A DNA stretch of 64,000 nt, from the NCBI GenBank assembly GCA_026707665.1, contig JAPOWK010000039.1, forward strand, positions 1 through 64,000, read 5' to 3'. Numbering within the stretch: the first letter of the stretch is position 1; the number at the start of each line of letters is the position of its first letter. The position numbers were made by a program, and so were the translations under genes. Shown here piece by piece: positions 50,457 through 60,116 of the stretch. The stretch is from Chloroflexota bacterium (lineage in GTDB: Bacteria > Chloroflexota > Anaerolineae > Aggregatilineales > Phototrophicaceae). The notes beneath the pieces are model-generated. The model searched no databases and was not told the DNA's origin. It worked only from the letters and a program-made list of their open reading frames with translations.

Positions 50457-50697
50457 TTTGAGGTGAGTTTGAGACGTCGGCGATGGATGACAGCTAAGAC
50501 CTTTTCGCTGCATCCCCCCAGAAATCGGTTTTGAATTGGCACAGTGTATAGACAGGGCATGGATAGATGAAAGGGGTACCCCCTCTTCGGCAGCGTGCGG
50601 GAAGGGCAATATGCAGGAGGTCCTCAGAAGCCTCGGGTTGGGCGAGAAGTGTATGGCAGCCATAGGGCAGAGCATGACATCGACATTATTGGAAAGG

Positions 50698-50749
50698 GCG
50701 ACCAAATGGTCGCACAAGTCTTGTAGGTTGGGTAGGTCGCGTAGGTCGC
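50698..50749 (+). repeat. Palindrome followed by three tandem 9-mers
   Basis: GCGACCA-AA-TGGTCGC (50698-50713) is followed by GTAGGTTGG, GTAGGTCGC and GTAGGTCGC in tandem (50723-50749), then CTCAACCCGACC. The block resembles short GTAGGTTGGGT-type interspersed repeats known from many bacterial intergenic regions. Confidence 0.55.
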
Positions 50750-50924
50750 CTCAACCCGACCGCCGACAGTGGATGTCAGTCGTCTCTGGATACACGGTGT
50801 CCCGAGACCAGATTATTGATTGCCATGTCCTCAATTTCCACCGCGTCTCAACCTTGACGGAATACGCAGCCAAGTGCAAAATCTAGGAATTGGAAGTGCG
50901 TACCACATAGGAAGCAATTGCAAA

Positions 50925-51206
50925 GTGGCAGACGAACAGAGCGGTGGACCCACGCAGCCGAGCAGGTTAACGCGATACGGATTGGCGATGGTGGGCGGCG
51001 CCGGCATGACGCTGCTGATCCTCGGCGCCAGCATCGGCGTCATTTACGGCGCCGGCTTGGGCGCGGAATCAACACATTCGCTTGGCTTGGCGCTCATCGT
51101 TGGATTGCTCTTGCTGATCCTCGCCATTGGTTTCTGGCTGGGTTGGGTGCGCCCCTTTGAACGATTTGATGATATCAACGTTCCGGCGGAACCCGAGCAT
51201 CACTAA
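50925..51206 (+). CDS. Small two-helix membrane protein, unknown
   Basis: About 93 residues from the GTG at 50925, preceded by GGAAG at 10 bases. Two hydrophobic helices, LAMVGGAGMTLLILGASIGVIYGAGL and LGLALIVGLLLLILAIGFWLGW, are followed by a short acidic tail ending in HH. The ORF track starts much further upstream, in sequence that does not look coding. No family is recognised. It begins a run of three same-strand genes leading into era, with only 9 bases to the next start. Confidence 0.6.
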   Translation: MADEQSGGPTQPSRLTRYGLAMVGGAGMTLLILGASIGVIYGAGLGAESTHSLGLALIVGLLLLILAIGFWLGWVRPFERFDDINVPAEPEHH

Positions 51207-51215
51207 GCCCCCAAC

Positions 51216-51719
51216 ATGAAAAGAAAATCTGAGGTTCAGCGTCAGCCCATCGCCGAGCGGGTTTCTGGAATTGTCACTGAACTCGATGGTCATGCGTTGC
51301 TGTCGCCAGCGCAACTGTCAGCGGGCAATGTGATCGCACGCGGCGAACTGATCCTCCGATACGGCATCACCTTCATGGGCAAGCCGCATCTATCTATCGT
51401 GCCGTATTTGGTGGTCGCCGACTATGGCGAACTGCTGCATGGCGAAGAGGCCTGGGACTTCCTGATGACCAGCGCGCATCTCTATCCGCGCGCCGATGTC
51501 TGCGGTTTCTTGAACGATGGACGTGACGAAATGGTTGCGCTTAAACAACTGGACTTCGACTACCCCTTTGACGTCTTCGTCTACCGAGAAATCCAGGATG
51601 ATCGCCCTTTGACGGCGCTGTCCGCGCTGATTGCCGACGCCGCGCCGTCTTATCCTGATCGTCTGCTGCAGCGCCTTCCACGCTTCGACAGCCTGAGCGC
51701 TTGGCGTATGAATGAGTGA
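51216..51719 (+). CDS. Hypothetical protein upstream of era
   Basis: 167 residues, soluble, mixed alpha/beta, with no motif I recognise. VSGIVTELDGHALLSPAQLSAGNVIARGELILRYG, then PHLSIVPYLVVADYGELLHGEEAWDFLMTSAHLYPRADVCGFL, suggest a compact fold. The stop overlaps the era start by eight bases (ATGAGTGA), a strong sign of translational coupling to era. Function is unknown; a role linked to ribosome maturation is only suggested by position. Confidence 0.65.
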   Translation: MKRKSEVQRQPIAERVSGIVTELDGHALLSPAQLSAGNVIARGELILRYGITFMGKPHLSIVPYLVVADYGELLHGEEAWDFLMTSAHLYPRADVCGFLNDGRDEMVALKQLDFDYPFDVFVYREIQDDRPLTALSALIADAAPSYPDRLLQRLPRFDSLSAWRMNE

Positions 51720-52650
51720 GTTGGATTCGGTCTTCAGCGACGACTGGGGAGAAGATCATCGCTCAGGTCTTGTTGCGGTTGTCGGGCGTCCCAATGTCGG
51801 CAAATCCACTTTGATCAACGCGATCCTGGGACAGAAGATCGCAATCGTGACTGCCAAGCCACAAACGACGCGTCGGCGTCAATTGGGCATCTACACCAAT
51901 GAGGAAGCGCAAGTCCTTTTCATTGATACTCCGGGCATTCATAAGCCACGATCAGTACTGGGCAAATATATGGTCGGGGTCGCGCATGATGCCTTGAAAG
52001 ACGCCGATGTCATTCTTTGGATCCTCGACGCGTCGGCGCCCCCGACAGCCGGCGATCAAAACATCGCGGCGCTTTTGGGGCGGATCGTGCCGGCGACGCC
52101 CAGAGTGCTCGCTTTGAACAAGATTGACTTGGCTGGCGACAGCGCTGAGTTCGCCGCGCATGCTTCCTTGTGCGAGCATCAGAGCGCGCTGCCGGTCAGC
52201 GCCAAGGAAGCGCGCGGCATCTCCGATTTGATTGCGAGTCTGATTCCGCTGCTGCCGCGAGGTCCACGCTATTATCCCGCCGGCCAGGCGAGCGAAGCCA
52301 ATCTAAGATTCTTGGCGGCGGAGATCATCCGCGAGCGCATCATCGAACTCACCAGCGATGAATTACCGCACGCGGTTGCCGTGGAGATCACTCGCTTTCG
52401 CGAAAAACGCTATGGCGCCCAAATAGAGGCGTCAATCTTTGTCGAGCGGGGCTCGCAGAAGGGCATCGTCATTGGCAAGCGCGGAGACTTGATCAAGCGG
52501 ATCGGCGTCGAATCGCGCGTGGCATTGGAAGCATTGCTTGAATCACGCGTGAATTTGGAGACGCGCGTCAAGGTGCAAAAGAATTGGCGCAGCAACGCCG
52601 AGTTTTTGCGGCGGATCGGCTATCCATTGCCTAAGCGCGGGCGAAATTAA
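51712..52650 (+). CDS. era: GTPase Era
   Basis: 312 residues. The G domain has G1 GRPNVGKSTLINAI, G3 DTPGIHKPRSVLG and G4 ALNKIDLAGDS. The C-terminal KH domain is at about 225-300, with EKRYGAQIEASIFVERGSQKGIVIGKRGDLIKRIGVESR. Era binds the 3' end of 16S rRNA and checks small-subunit assembly. The protein is standard length. Its ATG lies inside the end of the preceding gene. It converges with ribF, overlapping by four bases at the stops. Confidence 0.97.
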   Translation: MSELDSVFSDDWGEDHRSGLVAVVGRPNVGKSTLINAILGQKIAIVTAKPQTTRRRQLGIYTNEEAQVLFIDTPGIHKPRSVLGKYMVGVAHDALKDADVILWILDASAPPTAGDQNIAALLGRIVPATPRVLALNKIDLAGDSAEFAAHASLCEHQSALPVSAKEARGISDLIASLIPLLPRGPRYYPAGQASEANLRFLAAEIIRERIIELTSDELPHAVAVEITRFREKRYGAQIEASIFVERGSQKGIVIGKRGDLIKRIGVESRVALEALLESRVNLETRVKVQKNWRSNAEFLRRIGYPLPKRGRN

Positions 52651-53585
52651 GTCGACTCTTCGGGCTGCAGAATGCTTCTGACAGCGGCGATGTCAGCTTG
52701 AATCTGCCCTACCAATGCGTCCAGGCCGCTGAATTTCTGCTCCCGACGCAGTCGTTTCTTGAAGGTGAGCTCCAGGCGCCCGCCGTAGATATCACGGTCG
52801 AAATCCAGCAAGTGCGCCTCGACAGTCACGGCATCGCCAGCAAAGGTGGGCCGCAGCCCGATATTCGTCGCGGCCGGAAAGGTCTCGCCGCCGAGCCGCG
52901 CCCAGGTGGCGTAAACACCATTTGCCGGGATGAGTTGCTCGGGCCAGACATCGAGATTCGCCGTTGGCACGCCGATGGTGCGTCCCCGGCGCTCGCCGGC
53001 GACAACGACGCCTTCCAAGGTATAGGCTCGCCCCAGCATTGCGGCGGCGGCCGTCATGTTTCCCTTGCGGACGTGGTCACGCACGGTCGAACTGCGAATG
53101 AGCTGTCGGCTGGCTTGCGTGGTGATCAGCTCCATCGCCCTTACGTGGAAGCCGCGTTTTTTGCCTTGCGCCTGTAGAAAGCGGACATCTCCTTCGCGCT
53201 GAAATCCGAGCGCGAAATCAGCACCCACCCATAATTCCTTAAGCCGAAGGTATCTGGCCAGCAACTCGATAAAGTCAGCCGCGGGCAGATGACGGGTCTC
53301 GTCGTCAAAGGGATGGGTGATGACCAGGTCCACACCGAGATTGAGCAGCAGCTCGGCCCGCTTTTCCGGTGTCGTCAGATAATAGCGCGTCTTCACCTTA
53401 TCCAGAACTTTATCGGGATGCGGATAAAAGGTGAGGACAATCGCTTTGCGTCCCGAGCCGCGCGCGCTATCGACCAGGCGCTGAATCAGCTGTTGATGAC
53501 CGAGGTGCACGCCGTCAAATACGCCGATTGTCACGAGAGAATCGGAATCAAGATTGGCGTGCTTCAAGTCTCGCAGGTGTTTCAT
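52647..53585 (-). CDS. ribF: Bifunctional riboflavin kinase/FAD synthetase RibF
   Basis: 312 residues. The N-terminal adenylyltransferase domain (about 1-170) starts VTIGVFDGVHLGHQQLIQRLV and has LTFYPHPDKVL. The C-terminal flavokinase domain (about 185-305) has GERRGRTIGVPTANLDVWPEQLIPANGVYATWARL. It makes FMN and FAD. As in many bacteria it follows truB, 33 bases after that gene's stop, at the end of the nusA-infB block. The Shine-Dalgarno GGAG sits very close to the ATG. Confidence 0.96.
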   Translation of the reverse strand: MKHLRDLKHANLDSDSLVTIGVFDGVHLGHQQLIQRLVDSARGSGRKAIVLTFYPHPDKVLDKVKTRYYLTTPEKRAELLLNLGVDLVITHPFDDETRHLPAADFIELLARYLRLKELWVGADFALGFQREGDVRFLQAQGKKRGFHVRAMELITTQASRQLIRSSTVRDHVRKGNMTAAAAMLGRAYTLEGVVVAGERRGRTIGVPTANLDVWPEQLIPANGVYATWARLGGETFPAATNIGLRPTFAGDAVTVEAHLLDFDRDIYGGRLELTFKKRLRREQKFSGLDALVGQIQADIAAVRSILQPEEST

Positions 53586-53618
53586 CGCTCCTGCTCGTTG
53601 CTTTGGCTCGCCATCATT

Positions 53619-54518
53619 TTAACAGGAGTGGCTTCCAAATACCTTGCGCGGTTTCCACCGCCCGGCGCGGGGCTCCAATATAGCGACGAGCTGATAAGCC
53701 GCATCAAAGGCAAATACCGTGCGGTCGGCGATACTTGGCAGGCGACGAATGAAACGTCCGTGACGCAGGCTTCGAATGTCTTCGGCATCCAATTTCACGC
53801 GAGTGTATTGCGTCAGCGCGTCATAGGGCGATGTGATGTGTCGCAGCCATTCAGCGGAGTTAGTAATCGCTTCCAGGGGGAGACTGTCGCTGAGCACGAA
53901 GGCGCCGCTGGCGGTACGTGTCAAGCCGGCGAGATATCCGCCGACCCCTAACTCAGCGCCCAGGTCATGAGCCAGGCTGCGAATATAAGTCCCGGCGCCG
54001 CATTCAATCTCGAGCTCCAGGACGGGATTGCGCCAAGCCAAAATCTTAAGCGAATGAATGGTGATCGGTCGCGGTTCGCGCTCTATCGTCTGCCCCTGCC
54101 GCGCCAGATCGTAGAGCTTCTTGCCGCGGACCTTGATCGCGCTGTACATTGGCGGCACTTGTTCGATATCGCCGATGAAAAGCGGCAATGCGCGTTCGAT
54201 GTCGGCACGATGAATATGGTCGGCGCGTCTGCGATCCAGGAACTCGCCGGCGGCATCGTAGGTCGTCGTGGTCGCGCCAAAACGTATCTGCGCGTGATAG
54301 ACCTTGCGCCCGCGCATGATGTAGTCGCTTAGCCGTGTAGCCGTTCCCAGACAAATGACCAGAACACCATCAGCCAACGGATCCAAGGTGCCGGCGTGAC
54401 CCACTTTTTTTGAGCCGGTGAGCGACCGGTAATGGCGGCGCAGCTGCGCAACGATATCATGGCTTGTCGGGCCGAGGGGTTTGTTGAGGTTGAGAAAGCC
54501 GGCGGCGCTATCACTCAC
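53619..54518 (-). CDS. truB: tRNA pseudouridine-55 synthase TruB
   Basis: 299 residues from the GTG at 54518. The ORF track's start lies 68 codons upstream inside nrnA and gives an implausible basic leader. FLNLNKPLGPTSHDIVAQLRR and the catalytic loop KVGHAGTLDPLADGVLVICLG (Asp in TLDPLA) are definitive, with a C-terminal PUA-like end. It modifies U55 in the T-loop of tRNA. GTGAGTGA shows an eight-base overlap with the nrnA stop; GGAAGGG is the Shine-Dalgarno. Confidence 0.95.
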   Translation of the reverse strand: MSDSAAGFLNLNKPLGPTSHDIVAQLRRHYRSLTGSKKVGHAGTLDPLADGVLVICLGTATRLSDYIMRGRKVYHAQIRFGATTTTYDAAGEFLDRRRADHIHRADIERALPLFIGDIEQVPPMYSAIKVRGKKLYDLARQGQTIEREPRPITIHSLKILAWRNPVLELEIECGAGTYIRSLAHDLGAELGVGGYLAGLTRTASGAFVLSDSLPLEAITNSAEWLRHITSPYDALTQYTRVKLDAEDIRSLRHGRFIRRLPSIADRTVFAFDAAYQLVAILEPRAGRWKPRKVFGSHSC

Positions 54519-55518
54519 ACTTGCCTGACCCTTCCGCGAGCGCCTGATGCGCCAGGGGCAGCACAATTCTATGCGCCTGCTGCAAACTGCCTTCGATGGT
54601 GCAGCCGGAAGCAAGCGTGTGGCCCCCGCCTCCGAGCTGAAGCGCAAGGCTGGCGACATCGTAACCGGGTTTGGCGCGGAAGCCGATTTCCACTTTTTCC
54701 TCGGGCAATTCCTTGAACACAATCGAGACCGAGGCCTGATCCACGGTCAAGAGATAACTCACCAAGCCACCATCGCCGGCTTTTTCCAGACCAACCTGGC
54801 GCAATTCACATTGCCGTATGGTGGCGTAGATCAAGCCGTCTTGCAGCCGGACCGATGGCAGGGCCAACTTCCACAATTCAACTTCTTCGTAGGACCGTCG
54901 ATTGAGCGTCTGCGCCATAATTTGCGGTAGGGGCGCGCCCTTGCTCATCAGGTCTTGCGCGATTGATAGCGTGCGGCTGTTGGTAGCGCTGATGCGAAAG
55001 CCCTGCGTATCGGTGACCAGCCCCGTCAAGAGCGCGTAGGCGGTTGAAGGCGAAATATCTTCACCGAGGAAGGCGAGAAAGTCATAAACAATTTCAACGG
55101 CGGCGACGGCCTGCGGCGCGATCAAGTGGATATCGCCGAAACGCGTGTTGGTCGGGTGATGGTCGAGATTTATGACCTGCCTGCTATGCTCCATGCCATA
55201 GGCGCCGGCGCGGCCGATACGCTCAAGGTCGCTGGAATCGAGCGTTATCAGCAGATCGAAGTCTCCCTTGTTTACACGGGGCGCCACCGCGTCACTGCCG
55301 GGAATAAAGCGCAAATCCGCCGGCACGCCATCATCAATGGCCGCCGTGATGTTCTTGCCCAGGCTGCGCAGCGGACCGGCCAGACCCAATAGCGAGCCGA
55401 CAGCATCGCCATCGGGCGCGATATGCGAGACAAGCAGAATCGAATTTGCGCGGGCGATGGCTTCAGCCGCAGCCTGCCACTGGGGCTCAGCGTGCCGGGT
55501 CGTCTGCATAACGCTCAT
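54511..55518 (-). CDS. nrnA: DHH-DHHA1 oligoribonuclease/pAp phosphatase NrnA-like
   Basis: About 335 residues from the ATG at 55518. ILLVSHIAPDGDAVGSLLGL, ITLDSSDLERIG and INLDHHPTNTRFGD give the DHH metal site, and LQLGGGGHTLASGCTIEG is the DHHA1 motif. Relatives degrade nanoRNAs and dephosphorylate pAp in the cytoplasm. The start overlaps rbfA by about 30 bases; a Met three codons on is an alternative. This place between rbfA and truB is the usual one in Gram-positive bacteria and Chloroflexota. Confidence 0.9.
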   Translation of the reverse strand: MSVMQTTRHAEPQWQAAAEAIARANSILLVSHIAPDGDAVGSLLGLAGPLRSLGKNITAAIDDGVPADLRFIPGSDAVAPRVNKGDFDLLITLDSSDLERIGRAGAYGMEHSRQVINLDHHPTNTRFGDIHLIAPQAVAAVEIVYDFLAFLGEDISPSTAYALLTGLVTDTQGFRISATNSRTLSIAQDLMSKGAPLPQIMAQTLNRRSYEEVELWKLALPSVRLQDGLIYATIRQCELRQVGLEKAGDGGLVSYLLTVDQASVSIVFKELPEEKVEIGFRAKPGYDVASLALQLGGGGHTLASGCTIEGSLQQAHRIVLPLAHQALAEGSGKCE

Positions 55519-55873
55519 CGTCAGGGGCTTCGGCTGGGATTTCAAGGCTGGAAATGATGGCGTTGATGCGATCGGCTTGCGCCAGGGTGCTATCCCATTT
55601 GAAATGGAGCTCCGGCGTATGGCGCAGCCGAACTCGCTGGCCAACTTCGCGGCGCAAATAGCCACCCGCTCGCCGCAAGCCCGCCATCACTTCGCCTTCC
55701 CGGTTCTCGTCGCCCATGGCGCTGACGTAGACTTTCGCCACCATCAGTTCCGGATCGAGTGTGACTTCGGTCACGGTGATCTCTTGTAAACGCGGATCGG
55801 CTATCTCCGTCAGCAGCAGTTGGCTGAGAATCTGATGAATGCGTTCGCTCATTCGTTCCCGCTTCACGGACAT
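55487..55873 (-). CDS. rbfA: Ribosome-binding factor A
   Basis: 128 residues. RMSERIHQILSQLLLTEIADPRLQEITVTEVTLDPELMVAKVYVS is the conserved RbfA KH-like core. RbfA helps 30S maturation and 16S 5'-end processing. GAGGTGGTGGC precedes the ATG. It follows infB with a 9-base gap, and its tail overlaps nrnA. The C-terminal tail after LEIPAEA is acidic and probably disordered. Confidence 0.94.
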   Translation of the reverse strand: MSVKRERMSERIHQILSQLLLTEIADPRLQEITVTEVTLDPELMVAKVYVSAMGDENREGEVMAGLRRAGGYLRREVGQRVRLRHTPELHFKWDSTLAQADRINAIISSLEIPAEAPDDERYADDPAR

Positions 55874-55882
55874 GCCACCACC

Positions 55883-57694
55883 TCAGCTGACGCGCTCGCG
55901 CACATAGAATTCGATGATATCGCCTTCTTCAAAGTCGTTGACGCCGTCCAGCCCGATGCCGCATTCGAATCCCGCGCGCACCTCGCGAACGTCATCCTGG
56001 AAGCGCCTCAGGGAAGAGACGCTGACATTGTCATGAACGACAGCGTTGCCTCGCCTCACGCGCGCTTTGGCGTTGCGGCGCGCCTCGCCCTTGCGAATGA
56101 TGCTGCCCGCGATGAGCCCGCTGCGCGGTATCCTGAAGGTTTGCAGCACTTCGGATTCGCCGATGACCCGATTGACGAATTTCGGCTCAAGCATGCCGTG
56201 CAGCGCGAGCTCAATGTCTTCGAAGAGCTTGTAGATGATGTTGTAGCGCCGGATCTCCACTCCCTGCACATCGGCCGACGCCTGTGCCGCATTATCCGCG
56301 CTGACATTGAAGCCAAAGATGATCGCATTGGATGCGCTGGCCAGCATCACATCGGATTCGGTAATTCGTCCGACCTCCTGGCGCAAAACGCGTACGGCGA
56401 TGCCTTCTTCATTGCGTTCCGAAATATTGATCAACTCGTCGGTGATCGGCTGGATCGAGCCTTGTACATCCGCCTTGAGAATGATCGAGAGTTCTTTGGC
56501 GGCGCCGGTCTGGAATTGCTGCAAGAAATCTTCCAGAGTCATTGATGGCGGCTCTTGTTCGCCAACCTCGCGCGCGCGCTGAACATCGCGGCGGCTTTCG
56601 GCGATGCCGCGCGCGGTTTTGTCGTCGGCGGTCTCTTCAAACATGACGCCCGGCGCCGGTGGAGAACCCAAGCCCAGCACTGCCACCGGCATTGATGGAG
56701 TGGCGCGCTTTACTGGCTTGCCGGCGGGGTCGAACATGGCTTTGATCCTGCCGTAGGAGGTGCCGGCAACGATGCTGTCGCCCCGTTTCATCGTGCCATT
56801 CATAACCAGCAGGGTCGCCATCGTGCCTCTGTTTTTGTCTACTTCGGCTTCGATCACGGAGCCGCGCAGAACGCCTTTGGGATTGGCGAGAATCGAATTC
56901 TCATCGGCCACAAGGACCAGCGCCTCGAGCAAATCTTCGACGCCTTCGCCCGACAAGGAATTAACTGGCACCATGATCGTCGAGCCGTCCCAGTCATCGG
57001 GCACCAAGTCTAGTTCCGCCAGTTGCTGCTTGACCAAGTCCGGGTTGGCATTGCTTCGGTCCACTTTGGTAATGGCCACGACCAGGGGCACATTGGCGGC
57101 GCGCGCATGGTCGAGGGCTTCGCGCGTCGTTGGCATTACGCCGTCATCCGCGGCCACCACCAGAATGGCGATATCAGCGCCATGGGCGCCACGGGCGCGC
57201 ATCGCCGTAAAAGCCTCATGGCCCGGTGTATCCAGGAACGTTAAGATATGCCCGCCATGCTGCGCTTGATAGGCGCCGATGTGCTGCGTGATCCCGCCCG
57301 CTTCGCCCTCGGCGACGGCGGTCTTGCGAATCGTATCGAGCAGAGTTGTCTTGCCATGGTCGACATGACCAAGAATCGTAATAATGGGCGGCCGGCGGGA
57401 CATGTCGTCGGCGGATTCGCCCTCATACATCGCGCTCCATTTTTCTTCTTGCAGCTCGGCGCGCTCTTCTTCTTCGCGGGCGGCGGCAACCGCGCTGGCG
57501 GATTGGGCGGTGAATCCCAACTCCTCAACGACAATCGCGGCGGTATCGAAGTCGATCTGCTGGTTGATCGAAGCCATGATGCCATTGGAGATCAAGGTCT
57601 TCATGACATCAATGGGGCTGCTGTCAATCAGTTCGGCCAATTCACGAACTGTCAAATAATCCGGTACGAGGATATCTTTTGCTATTTCTGCCAT
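55883..57694 (-). CDS. infB: Translation initiation factor IF-2 (short form)
   Basis: 603 residues, without the long N-terminal extension of the enterobacterial protein. The N-terminal IF2_N segment is [33 protein letters not shown]1 is [13 protein letters not shown]3 is [18 protein letters not shown], and G4 reads [13 protein letters not shown], with Thr where IF-2 usually has Asn in NKxD. Later beta-barrel and C2 regions run to the end. It places initiator tRNA on the ribosome. GGAGG lies 5 bases before the ATG. It is part of nusA-ylxR-infB-rbfA. Confidence 0.97.
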   Translation of the reverse strand: MAEIAKDILVPDYLTVRELAELIDSSPIDVMKTLISNGIMASINQQIDFDTAAIVVEELGFTAQSASAVAAAREEEERAELQEEKWSAMYEGESADDMSRRPPIITILGHVDHGKTTLLDTIRKTAVAEGEAGGITQHIGAYQAQHGGHILTFLDTPGHEAFTAMRARGAHGADIAILVVAADDGVMPTTREALDHARAANVPLVVAITKVDRSNANPDLVKQQLAELDLVPDDWDGSTIMVPVNSLSGEGVEDLLEALVLVADENSILANPKGVLRGSVIEAEVDKNRGTMATLLVMNGTMKRGDSIVAGTSYGRIKAMFDPAGKPVKRATPSMPVAVLGLGSPPAPGVMFEETADDKTARGIAESRRDVQRAREVGEQEPPSMTLEDFLQQFQTGAAKELSIILKADVQGSIQPITDELINISERNEEGIAVRVLRQEVGRITESDVMLASASNAIIFGFNVSADNAAQASADVQGVEIRRYNIIYKLFEDIELALHGMLEPKFVNRVIGESEVLQTFRIPRSGLIAGSIIRKGEARRNAKARVRRGNAVVHDNVSVSSLRRFQDDVREVRAGFECGIGLDGVNDFEEGDIIEFYVRERVS

Positions 57695-57765
57695 ACCTGC
57701 CTCCTTCAGTTTTGGCGACCGTATGAGGCAGGACTGGCTTTCCCGCCTCGACTAGCTGACTCGCA

Positions 57766-58026
57766 TCATGATGGTGTCATCTGCCGCAGGTAATCACGGT
57801 CATCTTGGCTCAAGTCTCGTCGAAGCGCATTGTTCAGATAGGGACGCGCGGCTGCCTGGCGCCAGCAATTGGCATCGCCGCACAAATAGGCGCCGCGGCC
57901 GTTCATCTTGCCCGATTCGTCGACCCGCAGTTTTCCCTGCGCGAATACCAGCCGGGTCAAGATCCGTTTGTCCCGCTTGGCGCGACAGACTACACAACTC
58001 CGTTGCGGGCGATGCTTGCTTGCCAT
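57766..58026 (-). CDS. ylxR: YlxR (RnpM) RNA-binding protein
   Basis: About 86 residues from the ATG at 58026 (a Met six codons upstream is possible). HRPQRSCVVCRAKRDKRILTRLVFAQGKLRVDESGKMNGRGAYLCGDANC is the full YlxR motif, with the CxxCR pair and GRGAYLC. It is a small RNA-binding protein always linked to nusA and infB; in Bacillus it modulates RNase P. The nusA stop lies about 20 bases upstream, and infB starts about 70 bases after this gene. Confidence 0.93.
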   Translation of the reverse strand: MASKHRPQRSCVVCRAKRDKRILTRLVFAQGKLRVDESGKMNGRGAYLCGDANCWRQAAARPYLNNALRRDLSQDDRDYLRQMTPS

Positions 58027-58046
58027 TCCGCGCCTATACGACATCG

Positions 58047-60059
58047 CTAGTAGTCGTAATCTTCCCAGGTTTCTTCGTCCCAGCTGCCGCGTCTGCCCTT
58101 GCGGCGGCGCTTTGCGATGACTTCGCCGCTTTCTTCGTCCAGGACGAGCTGTCGACGCCTTTGACGGTCCGTACGCCGCTGCTGCTTGCCCTTCTGACGA
58201 TCGCGCTCAAACTCGCGTTCGCCTTCATCTTCCACGAATCCGACATCGTCCGGCCGCGCCTCGCGCTGCCTTTCCACTTCAACGACGGTCGCTTCCAGCG
58301 GGGCAGGCGGCTCAACTGCCACGGTTTCAGTTTCGTCACTCGCCGCCGTCTCATCTTGTGCTCGATCACTTACCATTGGCTGGCCAAAGGCATCAAGCAT
58401 GACTTCAGGCTGGCTCGCGTCGGTTCCGTCTTCGGATGGCGCATCCGCCTCCGGTTCTCCTTCAGCCGCTTCTTCCGCCTGCGCCTCGACAGCCTCTTCA
58501 GCGTCCGCTGCGTCCTCTTCGTCTTCTTCAATTGAGAATGCTTCGGCCAGCAGTTGATCCAGGTCGGCCGCATTGATGATATCCAGCGCCGTCCGCAATT
58601 CGTCCAAGGGCTCGCCTTCCAAGTCGACGAATCGGCGGCTCATCAACTCTTCATCGACGGCACAGATCAACATGACTTCACCGATATTCTCGAATGGCTC
58701 CAGGATGTCGAGCACTTCTTGCGAAACCGCCAGCACATCCAGGGGCAATTCGAAGAGCTGCGGCGCGAGCGATTCCCGCGCCAGCTCTCGCTGCTGCAGA
58801 TAGAACTGGTGCGCCTCATCGCGCTGCTCTTGTAGCAACTGCTCGACAATATCGGCCAAGCGGGCGAGCGATTTATACTCTTCTGGCATGACGGCGAGCT
58901 CAAGGCGCTTTTTCTCCATGATGCGCAGGGACTCGGCGATGAGATCGGCGTGGCGCTCGACCAGGCTATCCAGCGGGGGAATCTCGAGGTTGTCCAAGGC
59001 GCCTTGCACAGTTTCGGCAACACTCTTGATGTCAATGCGCCAGCCGGTGAGTTTGGCCGCCAGGCGCGCGTTTTGTCCCTCTCGTCCGATGGCCAGCGAC
59101 AACTGATCATCGGGCACGAGCACGACTGCCGTCTTCCCGTCGATTGGATCATCATCCAGGTAGACGCCGGTGACGCGCGCCGGGCTCAACGCTTTGGAAA
59201 TGAAGGCGACCGCGTCGTTATTCCACTCGATGACGTCAATCTTTTCGTTGTGAAGCTCCTTGACGATATTCTGGATGCGAATGCCGCGCATGCCGACGCA
59301 GGCGCCGACCGGGTCAATCCCGTCTTGCAGCGCCGCCACAGCGACCTTGGAGCGATGTCCGGCTTCGCGCGCGATATTCTTGATTTCTACCTGCCCGTTA
59401 TATATCTCCGGCACTTCGTATTCCAGCAAACGACGGAGCATGCTGCGGTGCGCTCGACTGACCAGGATCTGAGGTCCGCGATTGCTCTTGGTCACTTCGA
59501 CAACGAAGACACGAATCTTCTCGTGCGTGCGGTAGCGCTCTCCCGGAATCTGATGCTGCCGCGGCAGATCGGCTTCCGCCCGGCCCAGGCTCAGGGTAAC
59601 TTTTCTGGCGTTGGTGCTTTGCACGGTGCCGGTAATCAAGTCGCCTTCACGGTTGATGAATTCGTCGTAGAGCGAGTTGCGTTCCGCTTCGCGGATCTTC
59701 TGCAAGATGACTTGTTTCGCAGTCTGCGCGGCGATGCGCCCGAAGCTCCTGGTGGTATGCTCCACCTGAACCATCACGACATCATGGAGTTGCGCCTCCG
59801 GATCAAAGAATCGCGCTCGCTCCAAGGTAACTTCAGTCGCATCGTTAAAGACGTCGTCGACGACTTCTTTCTCAACGAAGACCATCTGCCGGCCCGTTTT
59901 GAGGTCGATCCTTGCTTCAATCTCCTGGGCGGCGCTGGCGCCGGTATCTTTGCGATAAGCCGAGACCAAGGCACTCTGAAGCGCATCCAAAATGATGTCT
60001 TCCGGCAAGGCGCGAATATCCTCAATTTCTCTGAATGCGGTTCCCAATTCGTTCGACAT
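58047..60059 (-). CDS. nusA: Transcription termination/antitermination factor NusA, long C-terminal tail
   Basis: 670 residues against about 350-500 usually. The N-terminal RNA polymerase-binding domain (about 1-125), S1 domain (about 130-195) and two KH domains (about 200-345) are normal: [41 protein letters not shown], then [26 protein letters not shown]. After about residue 350 comes a helical region, then a strongly acidic stretch ([20 protein letters not shown]) and finally a very basic one ([17 protein letters not shown]). NusA promotes pausing and hairpin-dependent termination. GGAGTGAAG precedes the ATG. No rimP precedes it. Confidence 0.95.
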   Translation of the reverse strand: MSNELGTAFREIEDIRALPEDIILDALQSALVSAYRKDTGASAAQEIEARIDLKTGRQMVFVEKEVVDDVFNDATEVTLERARFFDPEAQLHDVVMVQVEHTTRSFGRIAAQTAKQVILQKIREAERNSLYDEFINREGDLITGTVQSTNARKVTLSLGRAEADLPRQHQIPGERYRTHEKIRVFVVEVTKSNRGPQILVSRAHRSMLRRLLEYEVPEIYNGQVEIKNIAREAGHRSKVAVAALQDGIDPVGACVGMRGIRIQNIVKELHNEKIDVIEWNNDAVAFISKALSPARVTGVYLDDDPIDGKTAVVLVPDDQLSLAIGREGQNARLAAKLTGWRIDIKSVAETVQGALDNLEIPPLDSLVERHADLIAESLRIMEKKRLELAVMPEEYKSLARLADIVEQLLQEQRDEAHQFYLQQRELARESLAPQLFELPLDVLAVSQEVLDILEPFENIGEVMLICAVDEELMSRRFVDLEGEPLDELRTALDIINAADLDQLLAEAFSIEEDEEDAADAEEAVEAQAEEAAEGEPEADAPSEDGTDASQPEVMLDAFGQPMVSDRAQDETAASDETETVAVEPPAPLEATVVEVERQREARPDDVGFVEDEGEREFERDRQKGKQQRRTDRQRRRQLVLDEESGEVIAKRRRKGRRGSWDEETWEDYDY

Positions 60060-60116
60060 GCTGCTTCACTCCAAATGTCGAGATTCTTGACGATGCTATG
60101 TTCGCGACATCCCCAT

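Larger units (their letters stand above)
50335..50924. other. 590-base region without a credible gene
   Basis: No ORF here looks coding. The stretch contains an AT-rich cluster of GGACAA boxes, a 9-bp inverted pair GATTTCTGG (50354-50362) / CCAGAAATC (50518-50526) bracketing that cluster, the palindrome GGGGTACCCC (50573-50582), a palindrome GCGACCA-AA-TGGTCGC and tandem 9-mers. A regulatory RNA, an operator region or a degraded mobile element are all possible. Confidence 0.55.

Noticed and set aside
50266-50466. A 66-residue ORF across the histidine phosphatase start and the GGACAA boxes
   Set aside because: It overlaps the real gene in antisense and its sequence is set by the repeats.
50536-50886. 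A 116-residue ORF in the gene-free region
   Set aside because: It runs through the palindrome and the tandem 9-mers, has no family resemblance and no convincing Shine-Dalgarno.
54519-54722. N-terminal extension of the truB ORF
   Set aside because: It overlaps nrnA in another frame; the true N-terminus with NKPLGPTSH follows the GTG at 54518.
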